Positions 18,137 to 27,681 of a stretch of 64,000 bases of DNA are shown here, in pieces. The stretch is from Pseudoalteromonas luteoviolacea. GTDB lineage: Bacteria; Pseudomonadota; Gammaproteobacteria; Enterobacterales; Alteromonadaceae. Every line of letters begins with the position of its first letter. Within the stretch, counting starts at the first letter, position 1. The DNA lies in contig NZ_JAGJEH010000011.1 in assembly GCF_018100925.1 (NCBI RefSeq), positions 106,691 through 170,690 of the forward strand, in the 5' to 3' direction. The position numbers and the translations under genes are program-made. The notes beneath the pieces were generated by a model. It did not search any database and had not been told where the DNA came from. It saw nothing but the letters and a program-made list of their open reading frames with translations.

Positions 18137-18173
18137 AAACACCGCCCCCCATGTCGTATTTTAAGGATAAATA

Positions 18174-21100
18174 ATGAAACAAGAACAAGAAAAAAAACAA
18201 CTCATTGACACATGTGGCGCCCCTCATTGGGAGTCTGTGATTGACTTTATCGCTCCGTTTGAGAAAAAAGAGCTCTTTGCTACACCAACAGATGACAACA
18301 CCTTAGACGTCATCACAGGGGCAAATTTAATCGAACACACTCAGCAACTTGGAAGTGCGCTATCCAATATGTTGGGATCACAGCAAAAAATCATCATTCT
18401 GTTTCCGCAGGGGATGGAGTATGTCTACAGCCTGCTGGCATGTTGGTATGCGAACCTAGCCATCATCCCGATCCCCCTTGGTGACTTGACACAAAAAGAC
18501 AAGCTGTCCGAGACCCTAGACCGCATCATTGCTGATTCAGCAGCAACTTGCATTCTTACAAATACGGAAATATCTCAACAATTTACTGGATCTGAAAAGC
18601 TAAAAGACACGCACATATTAGACATCAATCAGCTCATTTGTGCAGATCAAGAACTCACGCCCGAACGTCCTAAGCAACCCGACGATCTCGCAATTTTGCT
18701 CTATAGCTCTGGGTCAAATTCTCAACCTAAAGGGGTGCAAATTCCTCACCAAAGTTTAGAGTCACAAATAAATATCGGCGCGCAACAATGGGAGATCAAC
18801 GGAGATAGTCGGATCACTTCATGGATGCCCCAGTTTCATAGCTTTGGCTTAGTGTTTGGAATTTTAGCGCCGCTATCAAGAGGCGCATTTAGCGTCATAT
18901 TTGATGCTAAATACTTCTTGTTGCAGCCAAATTTGTGGTTTGAACGTATTTCACTGTATCAGGCAACCCACACCGCTGCGCCTAACTTTGCCCTTGATTA
19001 CTGCGTGAACAAAGTAAACATCGATGCGTTTTTATCATCAGAGCAAAAACCGTTAGCGTCCCTAAAGGCCATTGTCTGTGGAGGCGAGCCTTTTAACTAC
19101 GATAGCTATGTGAATTTTAATACACGCTTTGAATGCCTCGGCCTCAACCCCAATGCCGTGACTTGTTGTTATGGCCTATCTGAAGTTTGCTCTGTTGTAT
19201 CCGGCGACATCAACAGCAAAGAGCGTTTTATGTCACTAGACATAGAATCTTTGGAACAAGACAAAGTCCAGCCCACTGAACGAGCCAATAAGGCTAAAAC
19301 CGTGGCCAGTTGCGGCAAGATAAGTGGTGACACTTCTGTGGTGATTGTCGAAAAAGGCACGCTGACGCCATGCAAAAAAGGCACGGTAGGCGAAATATTA
19401 GTGCATTCACCGTCCATTGCTGCGGGGTATCTCAATAGACCAGATGAATCAAGCTCGACCTTCAGTGCAAAAGTGGCAAATTCAGATCAAAACTTCCTTA
19501 GAACAGGTGATTTAGGCTTTGTAGAAGACGGCTACCTCTACGTTGTTGGTAGGGAAAAAGACGTCATCATCATCAATGGCAAAAACCACCACCCTATTGA
19601 TATTGAAGCGTCAATTAAGCGCCATGTAGACTACCTTAAACTTGCCATGATTGTCTTTTCACAAGTGATCGATAACGAAGAGAAAGTCATTGTGGTACAA
19701 GAAGTCAAGGATGGGTTAAGTCAAGCAGACTATCACGACATCGTCGCCGATATTAAACAGGCCATTGCTCAAAATCACAGTATCAGAGCCCATGAAATTC
19801 ATTTAGTGCCTGAAAAAACGATCCCCAGAACGGGCAGCGGAAAAATCCAAAAACAGGCATGTCGAAACTTGCGCAAAGCCGATACACTGCCTGCATATTA
19901 TTGCGATACAGCGCACCAAACGACAGCAACAAATACTGCAACAGCGCCTGACAGTGCTAACATCGCAGCTATCATAGAGACTTTGAAAAATACGGTTTTT
20001 GCACCTGAACTAAACCTAACTCAACAGGATCTTGCCAATGTTGATGACTTAAGCGCCATTATGTTGGATTCAATTCAATACGTCGTCATTGCTAAAAAAA
20101 TTGAAGAGGTCTTTAAAACCGCATTTGCTCCGGTCATGCTGTTTAAATACCCGAGCTTTAGCCAGCTTGCAGGCTACTTGCACGAAGCGCTAAGCTCACT
20201 TAGTCAACCGACGGGCGTGCAAAACGCTGTCGATGCATGCCAGCATCAAGAGACAGATCAGCACAAATATAGCGAACAGGGCAAAGACGCGATAGCCATC
20301 GTTGGGATGAGTGGCCACTTCCCTGGCGGCGCAACCGATCTCGACCTCTTTTGGGACAACTTGATCCACCAAAACGACAGTATTTCAGCTATACCAACAA
20401 ATAGACAAGCGTTCTCACGGGATAAAAAAGCGTCTGAACTCAATGGCTTTCCAAACCGAGGCGGCTTTTTATACGACATAGATACCTTTGATGCGGAGTT
20501 TTTTGGCATTTCTCCTCTTGAAGCCAATAGTATGGATCCGCAGCAGCGTAAAGTGATGGAGATGACGTGGAGCGTGTTTGAAAGTGCAGGACACAACCCC
20601 AAGCAATTAGCCGATCAAAATGTCGGGCTATTTATCGGTGCCCACAACAATGATTATCTAGAGCTAACCTTGGCGCAGCCTGAACTCACAGAGAAATATG
20701 GTGCCTATCTGGACTCAGGTGTTCATATGAGCATGATAGCCAATCGCGCTTCAAGGTGGTTTGACTTTAATGGTCCAAGTGAAGTTATCAATACAGCCTG
20801 CTCAAGCTCTTTGGTTGCTGTACATCACGCCGTTGAGTCGATTAAAAACGGCACCTGTAACCTTGCCGTCGCCGGGGGGATAAATCTCATTTTAACACCG
20901 CGCGTCTACAAAGCAGCCCACAGCGCAGGCATGTTGTCGGCTGATGGCTCATGTAAAACGTTTGATGAAAAGGCCAATGGATTCGTGCGTGCAGAAGGAT
21001 ACGGCGCCGTGTTACTCAAGCCCTACCATCAGGCAATCAAGGACAATGATACAATTTATGGCGTCATTAAGTCTGCTGTGACCAATCATGATGGCAAATC

Positions 21101-23741
21101 TAACTCGTTGCGCGCACCAAATCTCGACAGTCAAGCTCAACTGATTAAATCAGCCTACCAAACTGCAAATATAGCCCCGGAAACTGTGAGCTATATAGAA
21201 GCCCATGGTACAGGTACGCCTCTAGGTGATCCGATTGAAACTGAAGCTTTAAAAGAAGCGTTTAATGCTTTATCTGACACTTTGCCACATCAATATTGTG
21301 GTCTAGGCACAGCAAAAACCAATATTGGCCATTGCGAGTCTGCCGCAGGTATCGCTGGTTTGATTAAGGTGTTGCTGTCAATGAAGCATCAGACGCTGCC
21401 CGGTGTACTGCATTTCAACCAACTTAATCCATCTATTTCACTGCAACAAAGCCCATTTTACGTGGTTGATAAAACTCAACCTTGGCAGCGTTTGACAGAT
21501 GCGAGCGGTGAGCCGATCCCCTTGCGTGCAGGGATCAGCTCGTTCGGCTTTGGCGGTGTAAATGCCCACGTAGTCGTTGAAGAGCCAATAGCAGATAACG
21601 TCGTGGCAAGCAGCAACCATGAAGCTGCTGCACAGTTAATTTTACTGTCGGCTAAAACCCCTGAGCAGCTGATGGAGGTTGCCAGCGGATTGCATAGTCA
21701 CCTGATCAGGCAAAGTATCAATGACACCTTTGATAGCCAGCAAACGCTGCTTGATATTGCCTATACCTTGCAAGTAGGCCGCCATGACATGCAAGAACGC
21801 TTGGCTATCATTGTTGATTCGCCAACGAAATTAATGGATGCTTTATATCAATTTTTATCCGGCACATCGAAGCGCGGTAACTTCTACAGAGGGGCGGTAG
21901 ATAAAGAGCTAGAATCGCTTAATTGGGATTCTGATGAAGGGCTAACAACCGCCTTTAACCATTGGTTTGAAGTTAAGGAGCTGCATAAAATCGCAAGCTT
22001 CTGGGTACGTGGCGCCACTCCTTCTTCATGGCATTCACTGCATAAAAACACGCGCCCCAAACGCATCAACTTACCGTCGTATCCATTTACACAAAGTCGT
22101 TATTGGCTACCAGATTTGCCCAAGCTCAGCACAGTGCAAACTGATATGATTGATGCTTCACACACCCAGAAGCCTTTACCACATACAGCCCGTGTAACGA
22201 TCACTGATGACATCACGCAGAATGTTCTGAGTGCCGTTTCAGAGAGTACCGAACTGCCAATTCAAAATATCAACACATCTGTGGACTTGGACCAGCTTGG
22301 TGTTGATTCAATTCTGCGTTTAAAGATAACCAATCAATTGATCAAGATGTACCCTGATTGTGCGATAGAGGTCACTGAGATATTGGTTTTGCAAACCATT
22401 GATGACATAGTCCAACTGCTTCAAGAAAAAACCGGCAAAACCAGCGCTATTGTGACCAAAAAGCCAGTGGTTAGGTCATCAGCCAAGCAGCAGAGTTCAG
22501 CCCAAAACAACCTCAGCGACACGATAAAAGAGATGGTCTCCCGTCATACAGATCACGCCATCAAAGCGTTGGATCCGTCTCTCGACTTGACTGAGCTAGG
22601 TGTGGACTCCATTACTCGACTCAAGCTCACAAACGACATTATCCAAGCGTTTCCAGCGCTGTCGTTAGAACCAGCTCAGCTGTTACCACTATCAACCATC
22701 AATGAGATATCCGAGTTACTGAACAAAGCCTCTGCACAAACAGCTATACAGAGCGAGCGCGCAGCCCCACAAGTGCCAGAGTATGATGAAAAAGCCTTGC
22801 AAGAGATCACCAACAATCTTAAACAGCACGCTGGCAACATCATCATCGAGAACATCAAACCTGATCTTCACGACGCCAATGCATTGCGAGCTGACTCCAT
22901 CGTTTGCAAGGACCACCCATTTTTTAATGATCACCCGCTCGACCATATAACAGGCGTGCAATTAATTGAGTCAACGATGCAATTAATTAAAGCCTCAGAG
23001 CTGCACCGCACAAATGCATCTGAGTATTATACTCAGGCTTTGACCATTCAATTTGATGCTTTTTGCGAACACGATAGCGCAGAGTTATTCTGTACCGAAG
23101 TGAATGATGATCAGATCACAGGGTCAAAATCCTTCTCAACCCGCGTAACCCAGTTTGATAAAAATATTTGTCAGGCCAAGGTTACCATTCAACAGATTTC
23201 CTCTTCTGCTGATGCGCCGTTATCTGATTCTGCCTTGGCTGATGATGCCAGCCCATGTGATCGCAGTACCGTGAATAAACACAATGGTGACAACGTATTT
23301 ATCAGCACTGCGACATCTGCCTGGGACCAATCCGGCGTATGGTTTATGCCGAATCATTCGGACACTATTTTCAACGACAATAGTGCCGGCGTCATTGATG
23401 TGACCCACCTCATCGAAGGGTGCAGACAGCATCAGCGCTCAATGGGCAAATTGCTGTCACCTCAAAACGCCGAACAAGATAGCGCTCTCAAAGAAGGAGT
23501 GGGGATCCTGAAATCGCTTGAAATTCGCTTACAAAGAGCACTACAAAAACACGAGTCCATCTTCATCACTAATGGCGATATGAATGTGCTGGATGTCGGC
23601 GGCAACCGCATCATTAACTGGCAAAGTGATCTGCTGGTTAACGGCGAAGTGGTGGGAATTTACAAAATGGAATGTCTCGCGCTCAGCAATGAAGTTTACC
23701 ACTCTTGGAGATCAGCTGAAGAAGAGAAAATAACAAGTTAA
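18174..23741 (+). CDS. hybrid polyketide synthase: FAAL-ACP-KS-ACP-ACP-AfsA hotdog
   Basis: A 1855-aa megasynthase. Residues about 1-590 are a fatty acyl-AMP ligase (YSSGSNSQPKGVQ near 178; SWMPQFHSFGLVFGIL; THTAAPNFALDYC; PRTGSGKIQKQACR). About 600-690 is ACP1 (Ser about 631 in MLDSIQYV). About 705-1140 is a ketosynthase with Cys876 (NTACSSS), His in EAHGTGTPLGDP and His in KTNIGHCESAAG. There is then the linker typical of trans-AT modules, ending LPSYPFTQSRYWLPD, and no AT. Tandem ACPs follow, with Ser1379 and Ser1479 (both LGVDSI). The C-terminal 290 residues start with the AfsA hotdog signature DHPFFNDHPLDHITGVQL (about 1580); a degenerate second hotdog may fill the end. No KR, DH, ER or thioesterase is seen. 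The AT at 2887-3750 probably works in trans. The start has AAGGA at 8 bases. Confidence 0.9.
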   Translation: MKQEQEKKQLIDTCGAPHWESVIDFIAPFEKKELFATPTDDNTLDVITGANLIEHTQQLGSALSNMLGSQQKIIILFPQGMEYVYSLLACWYANLAIIPIPLGDLTQKDKLSETLDRIIADSAATCILTNTEISQQFTGSEKLKDTHILDINQLICADQELTPERPKQPDDLAILLYSSGSNSQPKGVQIPHQSLESQINIGAQQWEINGDSRITSWMPQFHSFGLVFGILAPLSRGAFSVIFDAKYFLLQPNLWFERISLYQATHTAAPNFALDYCVNKVNIDAFLSSEQKPLASLKAIVCGGEPFNYDSYVNFNTRFECLGLNPNAVTCCYGLSEVCSVVSGDINSKERFMSLDIESLEQDKVQPTERANKAKTVASCGKISGDTSVVIVEKGTLTPCKKGTVGEILVHSPSIAAGYLNRPDESSSTFSAKVANSDQNFLRTGDLGFVEDGYLYVVGREKDVIIINGKNHHPIDIEASIKRHVDYLKLAMIVFSQVIDNEEKVIVVQEVKDGLSQADYHDIVADIKQAIAQNHSIRAHEIHLVPEKTIPRTGSGKIQKQACRNLRKADTLPAYYCDTAHQTTATNTATAPDSANIAAIIETLKNTVFAPELNLTQQDLANVDDLSAIMLDSIQYVVIAKKIEEVFKTAFAPVMLFKYPSFSQLAGYLHEALSSLSQPTGVQNAVDACQHQETDQHKYSEQGKDAIAIVGMSGHFPGGATDLDLFWDNLIHQNDSISAIPTNRQAFSRDKKASELNGFPNRGGFLYDIDTFDAEFFGISPLEANSMDPQQRKVMEMTWSVFESAGHNPKQLADQNVGLFIGAHNNDYLELTLAQPELTEKYGAYLDSGVHMSMIANRASRWFDFNGPSEVINTACSSSLVAVHHAVESIKNGTCNLAVAGGINLILTPRVYKAAHSAGMLSADGSCKTFDEKANGFVRAEGYGAVLLKPYHQAIKDNDTIYGVIKSAVTNHDGKSNSLRAPNLDSQAQLIKSAYQTANIAPETVSYIEAHGTGTPLGDPIETEALKEAFNALSDTLPHQYCGLGTAKTNIGHCESAAGIAGLIKVLLSMKHQTLPGVLHFNQLNPSISLQQSPFYVVDKTQPWQRLTDASGEPIPLRAGISSFGFGGVNAHVVVEEPIADNVVASSNHEAAAQLILLSAKTPEQLMEVASGLHSHLIRQSINDTFDSQQTLLDIAYTLQVGRHDMQERLAIIVDSPTKLMDALYQFLSGTSKRGNFYRGAVDKELESLNWDSDEGLTTAFNHWFEVKELHKIASFWVRGATPSSWHSLHKNTRPKRINLPSYPFTQSRYWLPDLPKLSTVQTDMIDASHTQKPLPHTARVTITDDITQNVLSAVSESTELPIQNINTSVDLDQLGVDSILRLKITNQLIKMYPDCAIEVTEILVLQTIDDIVQLLQEKTGKTSAIVTKKPVVRSSAKQQSSAQNNLSDTIKEMVSRHTDHAIKALDPSLDLTELGVDSITRLKLTNDIIQAFPALSLEPAQLLPLSTINEISELLNKASAQTAIQSERAAPQVPEYDEKALQEITNNLKQHAGNIIIENIKPDLHDANALRADSIVCKDHPFFNDHPLDHITGVQLIESTMQLIKASELHRTNASEYYTQALTIQFDAFCEHDSAELFCTEVNDDQITGSKSFSTRVTQFDKNICQAKVTIQQISSSADAPLSDSALADDASPCDRSTVNKHNGDNVFISTATSAWDQSGVWFMPNHSDTIFNDNSAGVIDVTHLIEGCRQHQRSMGKLLSPQNAEQDSALKEGVGILKSLEIRLQRALQKHESIFITNGDMNVLDVGGNRIINWQSDLLVNGEVVGIYKMECLALSNEVYHSWRSAEEEKITS

Positions 23742-23751
23742 CTGCAAAGCC

Positions 23752-23800
23752 ATCAACCCATCACTGACAGGACAATGTCTGTCATGCTTGATGGGTTGAT
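23752..23800 (+). terminator. strong hairpin after the PKS gene
   Basis: ATCAACCCATCA and TGATGGGTTGAT form a perfect 12-bp outer stem, with an inner TGACAG/CTGTCA pair. It lies 11 bases after the PKS stop codon. Only TTAAC follows, so it is a terminator with a poor T tail or a 3'-end stabiliser. It separates the PKS transcript from the MATE gene. Confidence 0.6.
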
Positions 23801-24038
23801 TTAACAAACGGGCAAAAAATAGCTTTTTATGTACGCTTTTAGGTGTTAAAAAATAGCGGCTAATAGCACTCTTTTTTGGCGAGCACTTCACAGTCATAAG
23901 GCAACAAAGGTTATTTTTCGCCCTCGATTATTTTAGGTGCGATAGAGCTATTTCGTACCAACCCTGCTCGGATTGCTCCGCGTCAGGCATGTTATAAATC
24001 ACCCTAAAAATAAGCTCGGGTGATAGCTGGAGATCGTT

Positions 24039-25358
24039 TTGCTAGATCGAGTAAAAACAATCATTTGCTTTGCAATTCCTATCATTGCAGGCATGGTGTC
24101 TCAAAATGTTATGGTTGTGATTGACATGGCCATGGTGGGGACATTAGGTACGGACGCCCTAGCGGCCGTCGGTATTGCTTCTCAAGTTAACTTTGTGTCC
24201 TTTGCCCTACTGATCGGGCTCACCAGTGGAGTACTGACCATTTCTTCTCGCTTGCATGGTAAAGGCAATGACTCTGAAACCGCCATCCCACTCAATAGTG
24301 CGCTACTTATCAGCGGTGTTATTGGCATCCCATTGTCCATTGTTCTCTATTATACGGTTCCATTGTTTTTCCCATCACTTCATGATGATCCCAATGTCAT
24401 CTTGTTGGGCAATGACTATTTGCAGGTACGCGTTTTAGCCATCACAGCAGTCGCAATGACCTTGTCATTTAGAGGTTACTGGAGCGGTATTAAGCGGCCG
24501 AAGTTGTTCATGAACTCGTTATTTTTAATGCTAGTCTGTAATGTCATACTCAATTATTTATTGATTTTTGGCAATTTGGGCTTCCCAAAAATGGGCGTAA
24601 CTGGGGCTGGTGTGGCAACCTCCCTATCTCTGCTTATTGGCACCATTTACTGCTTTTATCTCGGGTTTAAATATTCGAAACCAGCTGGTTTTTTCCAGCA
24701 GCTGCCAACCAAAGCGCAACTCCAACAGATTATAAATTTTTCGTTGCCACAAGGGCTACAACAACTTTTTCGGGCCATTGGTTTAACAGTCATGTTCATT
24801 ATTATTGGCACCTTAGGCACTGACGAGCTAGCGGTAGCGAATGTGTTGGTCAATGTTACGCTGGTTATGATCATACCCTGTATCGGCTTTGGCATTGCAG
24901 CAGCCTCTTTAGTTGGACAGGCATTAGGCCAAGATGCGCCTGAAAAGGCGAAGCGCTGGGGGTGGGATACTGCAATGATAGGGGTACTGTTTATGTGTTC
25001 TATAAGCTTACCCATGGTGCTGTTTCCCGACCTCGTGTTATCCGCCTTTGTCCACGAACAACACCTAGTCGACATGGCTAGATTGCCTTTACAACTCATA
25101 TCTTTGCTATTGGCTGTTGATGCGGTCGGCGTGATCTTGCTTAATTCACTGCTTGGCGCAGGTGCCAGTAAACAGGTATTAAAAATATCCTTTAGTATCC
25201 AGTGGCTGGTGTTCTTACCGGCAGCTTGGATAGCCAGCCATCACTTTGGCATGGGACTATTGGCAATTTGGTGTTTGAATATCGCGTATCGCGCAATTCA
25301 AGCGGGTATTTTTGTCAAAATATGGCATCAAGGGCGCTGGAGTACGATCCAAATATAA
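24039..25358 (+). CDS. MATE family multidrug/metabolite exporter
   Basis: A 439-aa inner-membrane cation-coupled antiporter of the MATE family (NorM/DinF type). About twelve hydrophobic segments are visible in two six-helix halves. Typical MATE features are the first-helix IPIIAGMVSQNVMVVIDMAMVG, the paired VGQALGQD motif in the second half and the GVLTISSRLHGKGN loop in the first. The start is TTG with TGGAG 7 bases upstream; no ATG or GTG fits the conserved N-terminus. It lies downstream of the PKS across about 300 bases and on the same strand, so export of the PKS product or self-resistance is the natural inference. A general multidrug role is also possible. Confidence 0.85.
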   Translation: MLDRVKTIICFAIPIIAGMVSQNVMVVIDMAMVGTLGTDALAAVGIASQVNFVSFALLIGLTSGVLTISSRLHGKGNDSETAIPLNSALLISGVIGIPLSIVLYYTVPLFFPSLHDDPNVILLGNDYLQVRVLAITAVAMTLSFRGYWSGIKRPKLFMNSLFLMLVCNVILNYLLIFGNLGFPKMGVTGAGVATSLSLLIGTIYCFYLGFKYSKPAGFFQQLPTKAQLQQIINFSLPQGLQQLFRAIGLTVMFIIIGTLGTDELAVANVLVNVTLVMIIPCIGFGIAAASLVGQALGQDAPEKAKRWGWDTAMIGVLFMCSISLPMVLFPDLVLSAFVHEQHLVDMARLPLQLISLLLAVDAVGVILLNSLLGAGASKQVLKISFSIQWLVFLPAAWIASHHFGMGLLAIWCLNIAYRAIQAGIFVKIWHQGRWSTIQI

Positions 25359-25500
25359 GCAACGTACTGGCTAATAAACTCGTTTTAGGCGTATTGCTTC
25401 GCTGTTGAGTTTGAGTAAATACGTCTTCTTATTTAGTTCGGCCTCAAATAAATAAAAGCAAATTAACTGTGTAAAAAACCTCAAATTTCAGATAAGTATA

Positions 25501-25532
25501 TGCCTTGGCTTACAATTAAACAGGCCAAGGTA
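25501..25532 (+). terminator. hairpin after the MATE gene
   Basis: TGCCTTGGC and GCCAAGGTA pair over 9 bp (one G-T) around a 14-base loop. No T run follows on the plus strand; weak terminator. Confidence 0.4.
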
Positions 25533-25864
25533 TTCCAGCATCAAACTTATAAATAAACCTTATCTTCTTTCAATGAACTCATCACTTCTTAATAAGCCAA
25601 CCAAAACAGAGTAAAAAACCAACAACACCAATTTAAAAACGCGAACACAGTGGTTAAAAAACACCCAAAAACAAGTTTAAAATGACATAAAAGTGCAACA
25701 AAATAAGACAAATAAAAAATCACTGTCATTATTTACAGCTTGAATATATTTATTTCAAATCAAATTAAAAATAATTATAAAACACACTTTACAGCTTAAA
25801 ATTATTGAATTAATCTTTGGAATAAATAAATGAGAAAACGACATTATTAATAATAAAGTGGTGT
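25533..25864. other. A-rich non-coding region before the nucleotidyltransferase gene
   Basis: About 330 bases of AT-rich sequence with A-runs on the plus strand, much like the 10.7-11.2 kb region. A six-codon frame (MRKRHY) at 25830-25850 has a GGAAT 8-9 bases upstream but is too short to judge. Confidence 0.4.
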
Positions 25865-26419
25865 ATGGAATATTTTAATGAAGTTCCCTTTGAGGAGCTT
25901 AGTTTCAATAACAAAGGATTGCTACCTTCTTTAATACATAACGAAGACGGAGTATTAAAATACAGCTCTCCTTACGAAATCTCATGGCAAAGTTTAGAGC
26001 GATTATTTGCACAGAACGCTCTAAGGAAAAGGCTATCAGATAACTTACGCCTTTTGATAAACGACTTGCAATACGGTGAAATCCATATTGCACGCATTTT
26101 TATAGGTGGGTCTTTTATTTCAACAAAGCCTGATCCAGATGATTTAGACATTTTGATCTTCTGGCATCCAAAAGAAAGAATAAATAACAGGCAAGAGTTA
26201 GAAGGTTACTTAGAAAGTAACGCCCATTTATTTGATAAAGAATCAATATCTAAAAAGTACAGAATTCAAGTTCATTTTCATGGACTTCTTGGTCCACTGG
26301 ATACGGCTATTAATATAGCTTCAAAGTGGACGATACTAAATTCTCATTCTAGAGAATATGATTGCTTGAGGGGTATTATTAGCATTACCCATGGCAATTT
26401 AAATAATATTAATAATTAA
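25865..26419 (+). CDS. nucleotidyltransferase-fold protein (DUF6932-like)
   Basis: A 184-aa protein with the minimal nucleotidyltransferase motif: GGSFIS (about residues 72-77) followed by DPDDLDILIF, a Gly-Gly-Ser then Asp-x-Asp arrangement used to bind metal and nucleotide in MNT-type transferases. The rest has no further recognised domain. Related small proteins occur as antitoxins or AMPylating enzymes and as orphan genes in defence and mobile regions. Its stop codon lies inside the ribosome site of the 57-aa peptide gene, so the two are co-transcribed and coupled. One idea is that the peptide is its substrate (speculation). The start has only a weak ribosome site (AAAGTGGTG). Confidence 0.6.
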   Translation: MEYFNEVPFEELSFNNKGLLPSLIHNEDGVLKYSSPYEISWQSLERLFAQNALRKRLSDNLRLLINDLQYGEIHIARIFIGGSFISTKPDPDDLDILIFWHPKERINNRQELEGYLESNAHLFDKESISKKYRIQVHFHGLLGPLDTAINIASKWTILNSHSREYDCLRGIISITHGNLNNINN

Positions 26420-26430
26420 AGGAGTTAAAT

Positions 26431-26604
26431 ATGTCATTTTGTTTTGGTAAAGATACAAGCACTTTAGTTTCACAAGAAAACGCTGTAGAAGCATGGGGCG
26501 GTGAACTAAATTCAGTTAAGAACGTAGAGATCAACAACGAAGCACAGAAAGATAATCAACGTTCTGACACGCTTGACCTAAGTGTTAACACTCTAAACGT
26601 ATAG
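26431..26604 (+). CDS. 57-aa peptide coupled to the nucleotidyltransferase
   Basis: A small gene with an excellent ribosome site: AAAGGAG at 26418-26424, overlapping the upstream stop codon, 6 bases before the ATG. The product starts MSFCFGKDTST, has a single AWGGE motif about residues 21-25, and ends in an Asn/Ser/Leu-rich tail (LDLSVNTLNV). There is one Cys (residue 4) and no membrane segment. It looks like a RiPP-style precursor or small regulatory peptide; I do not recognise the family. A hairpin follows immediately, before the methyltransferase gene. Confidence 0.55.
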   Translation: MSFCFGKDTSTLVSQENAVEAWGGELNSVKNVEINNEAQKDNQRSDTLDLSVNTLNV

Positions 26605-26639
26605 AGTCTGACTTTACACTAATCATGGTGTAAACAACT

Positions 26640-26678
26640 GCACTATCACATTCATATAAAAACAAAATGTGGTAGTGC
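26640..26678 (+). terminator. hairpin between the 57-aa peptide and methyltransferase genes
   Basis: GCACTATCACATT and AATGTGGTAGTGC form a 13-bp stem with one wobble and a 13-base loop, 36 bases after the peptide stop codon. There is no T run. A second small inverted repeat (TTTACAC / GTGTAAA) precedes it at about 26613-26634. Together they may give partial termination, leaving the peptide expressed above downstream genes. Confidence 0.5.
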
Positions 26679-26901
26679 CACTTCCTTATATCCCCCACAT
26701 TTAAAACCACCAACAAGCATTAACAGACAAATTAACAAACAATTAAAAACACGGTTAGATATTACAGTAAAAAATAAAGTTAAATTATATTAAATTCAAA
26801 AAAACACCAAAACTAAAATCAACACAGAAAACACACCAATATAAACACATCACTGGTTTTAGTAGATTAAAAGTTCTCTTTAAAATAAAAAGGGTAATCA
26901 A

Positions 26902-27681
26902 ATGCTTAATAAAACTAAGCTTATAGATGAGATTAACAACATAGATGATGTCCAAGAGCACATTCTGTCTCCCCAACTGAACACGCAACAGCAGTGTGAT
27001 TATTTACACCACCTTTTTTCTAAGTTTGTTAACAGTGAGCCGACGACAAAGTTGCTTGATGTAGGTTGCGGTTATGGTCGCCATGCACTCATCCTCTCTG
27101 AGTTTAATTACGATATTACGGGTGTTGACCTGAGCGAGTCAGCGATTTCAAGAGCCGAGAGTAAACTGGAAGGGCGTGCTAACCCAACCTTCATAGTTGA
27201 TAACATCGCATCGTTTAAATCTGATACTCTGTTTGACGGCGCTTATGCACACAACTCCGTTTTATGTTACGTTGACTCAGAACTTGCCCCCACAGTTTTG
27301 CAAAACATATCTGATCATTTAAAGCCCAAAGGGATATTTATTTTTGATTACTATTACCCGATCAACTTGTTAGCTCAAGGTGACTACTTACATGATATTG
27401 AGCATGCCTCAAGCTTTGATGGCATCGACTTGTCAATCAACATCAAAAACTCAATTGACACCGAAGTACAGCAACACACTTCAGATATTCATTACTTATT
27501 AAAAACGCAAGATCAGGAAAAGTCATTTACTTTAAAAGACACTCTCCATTACTGGGAGCCTGAAGAAATGCATGAGATGCTGCTAAATAACGGCTTTAGT
27601 CGAGTCCTTCTAGTCGACCGAGAGACAAAACAGGCAATATCTCCAACAACTAAAGGCATTTTGGTCCTTGCTGAAAAGTAG
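26902..27681 (+). CDS. class I SAM-dependent methyltransferase
   Basis: A 259-aa Rossmann methyltransferase. Motif I is LLDVGCGYGRHALIL (about residues 55-69), motif II acidic residue in ITGVDLSESAISRAE, and motif IV FDGAYAHNSVLCYV, followed by KPKGIFIFDYYYP. The pattern is like TehB/UbiE-type small-molecule methyltransferases; the substrate is not readable. It lies 297 bases after the peptide gene, across an A-rich spacer, with AAAGGG before its ATG. It may modify a cluster product or the peptide, or be independent. Confidence 0.75.
   Translation: MLNKTKLIDEINNIDDVQEHILSPQLNTQQQCDYLHHLFSKFVNSEPTTKLLDVGCGYGRHALILSEFNYDITGVDLSESAISRAESKLEGRANPTFIVDNIASFKSDTLFDGAYAHNSVLCYVDSELAPTVLQNISDHLKPKGIFIFDYYYPINLLAQGDYLHDIEHASSFDGIDLSINIKNSIDTEVQQHTSDIHYLLKTQDQEKSFTLKDTLHYWEPEEMHEMLLNNGFSRVLLVDRETKQAISPTTKGILVLAEK

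Noticed and set aside
25830..25850. Six-codon frame MRKRHY before the nucleotidyltransferase gene
   Set aside because: Too short to separate from chance in an AT-rich region; only a partial ribosome site. Noted for anyone testing leader peptides.
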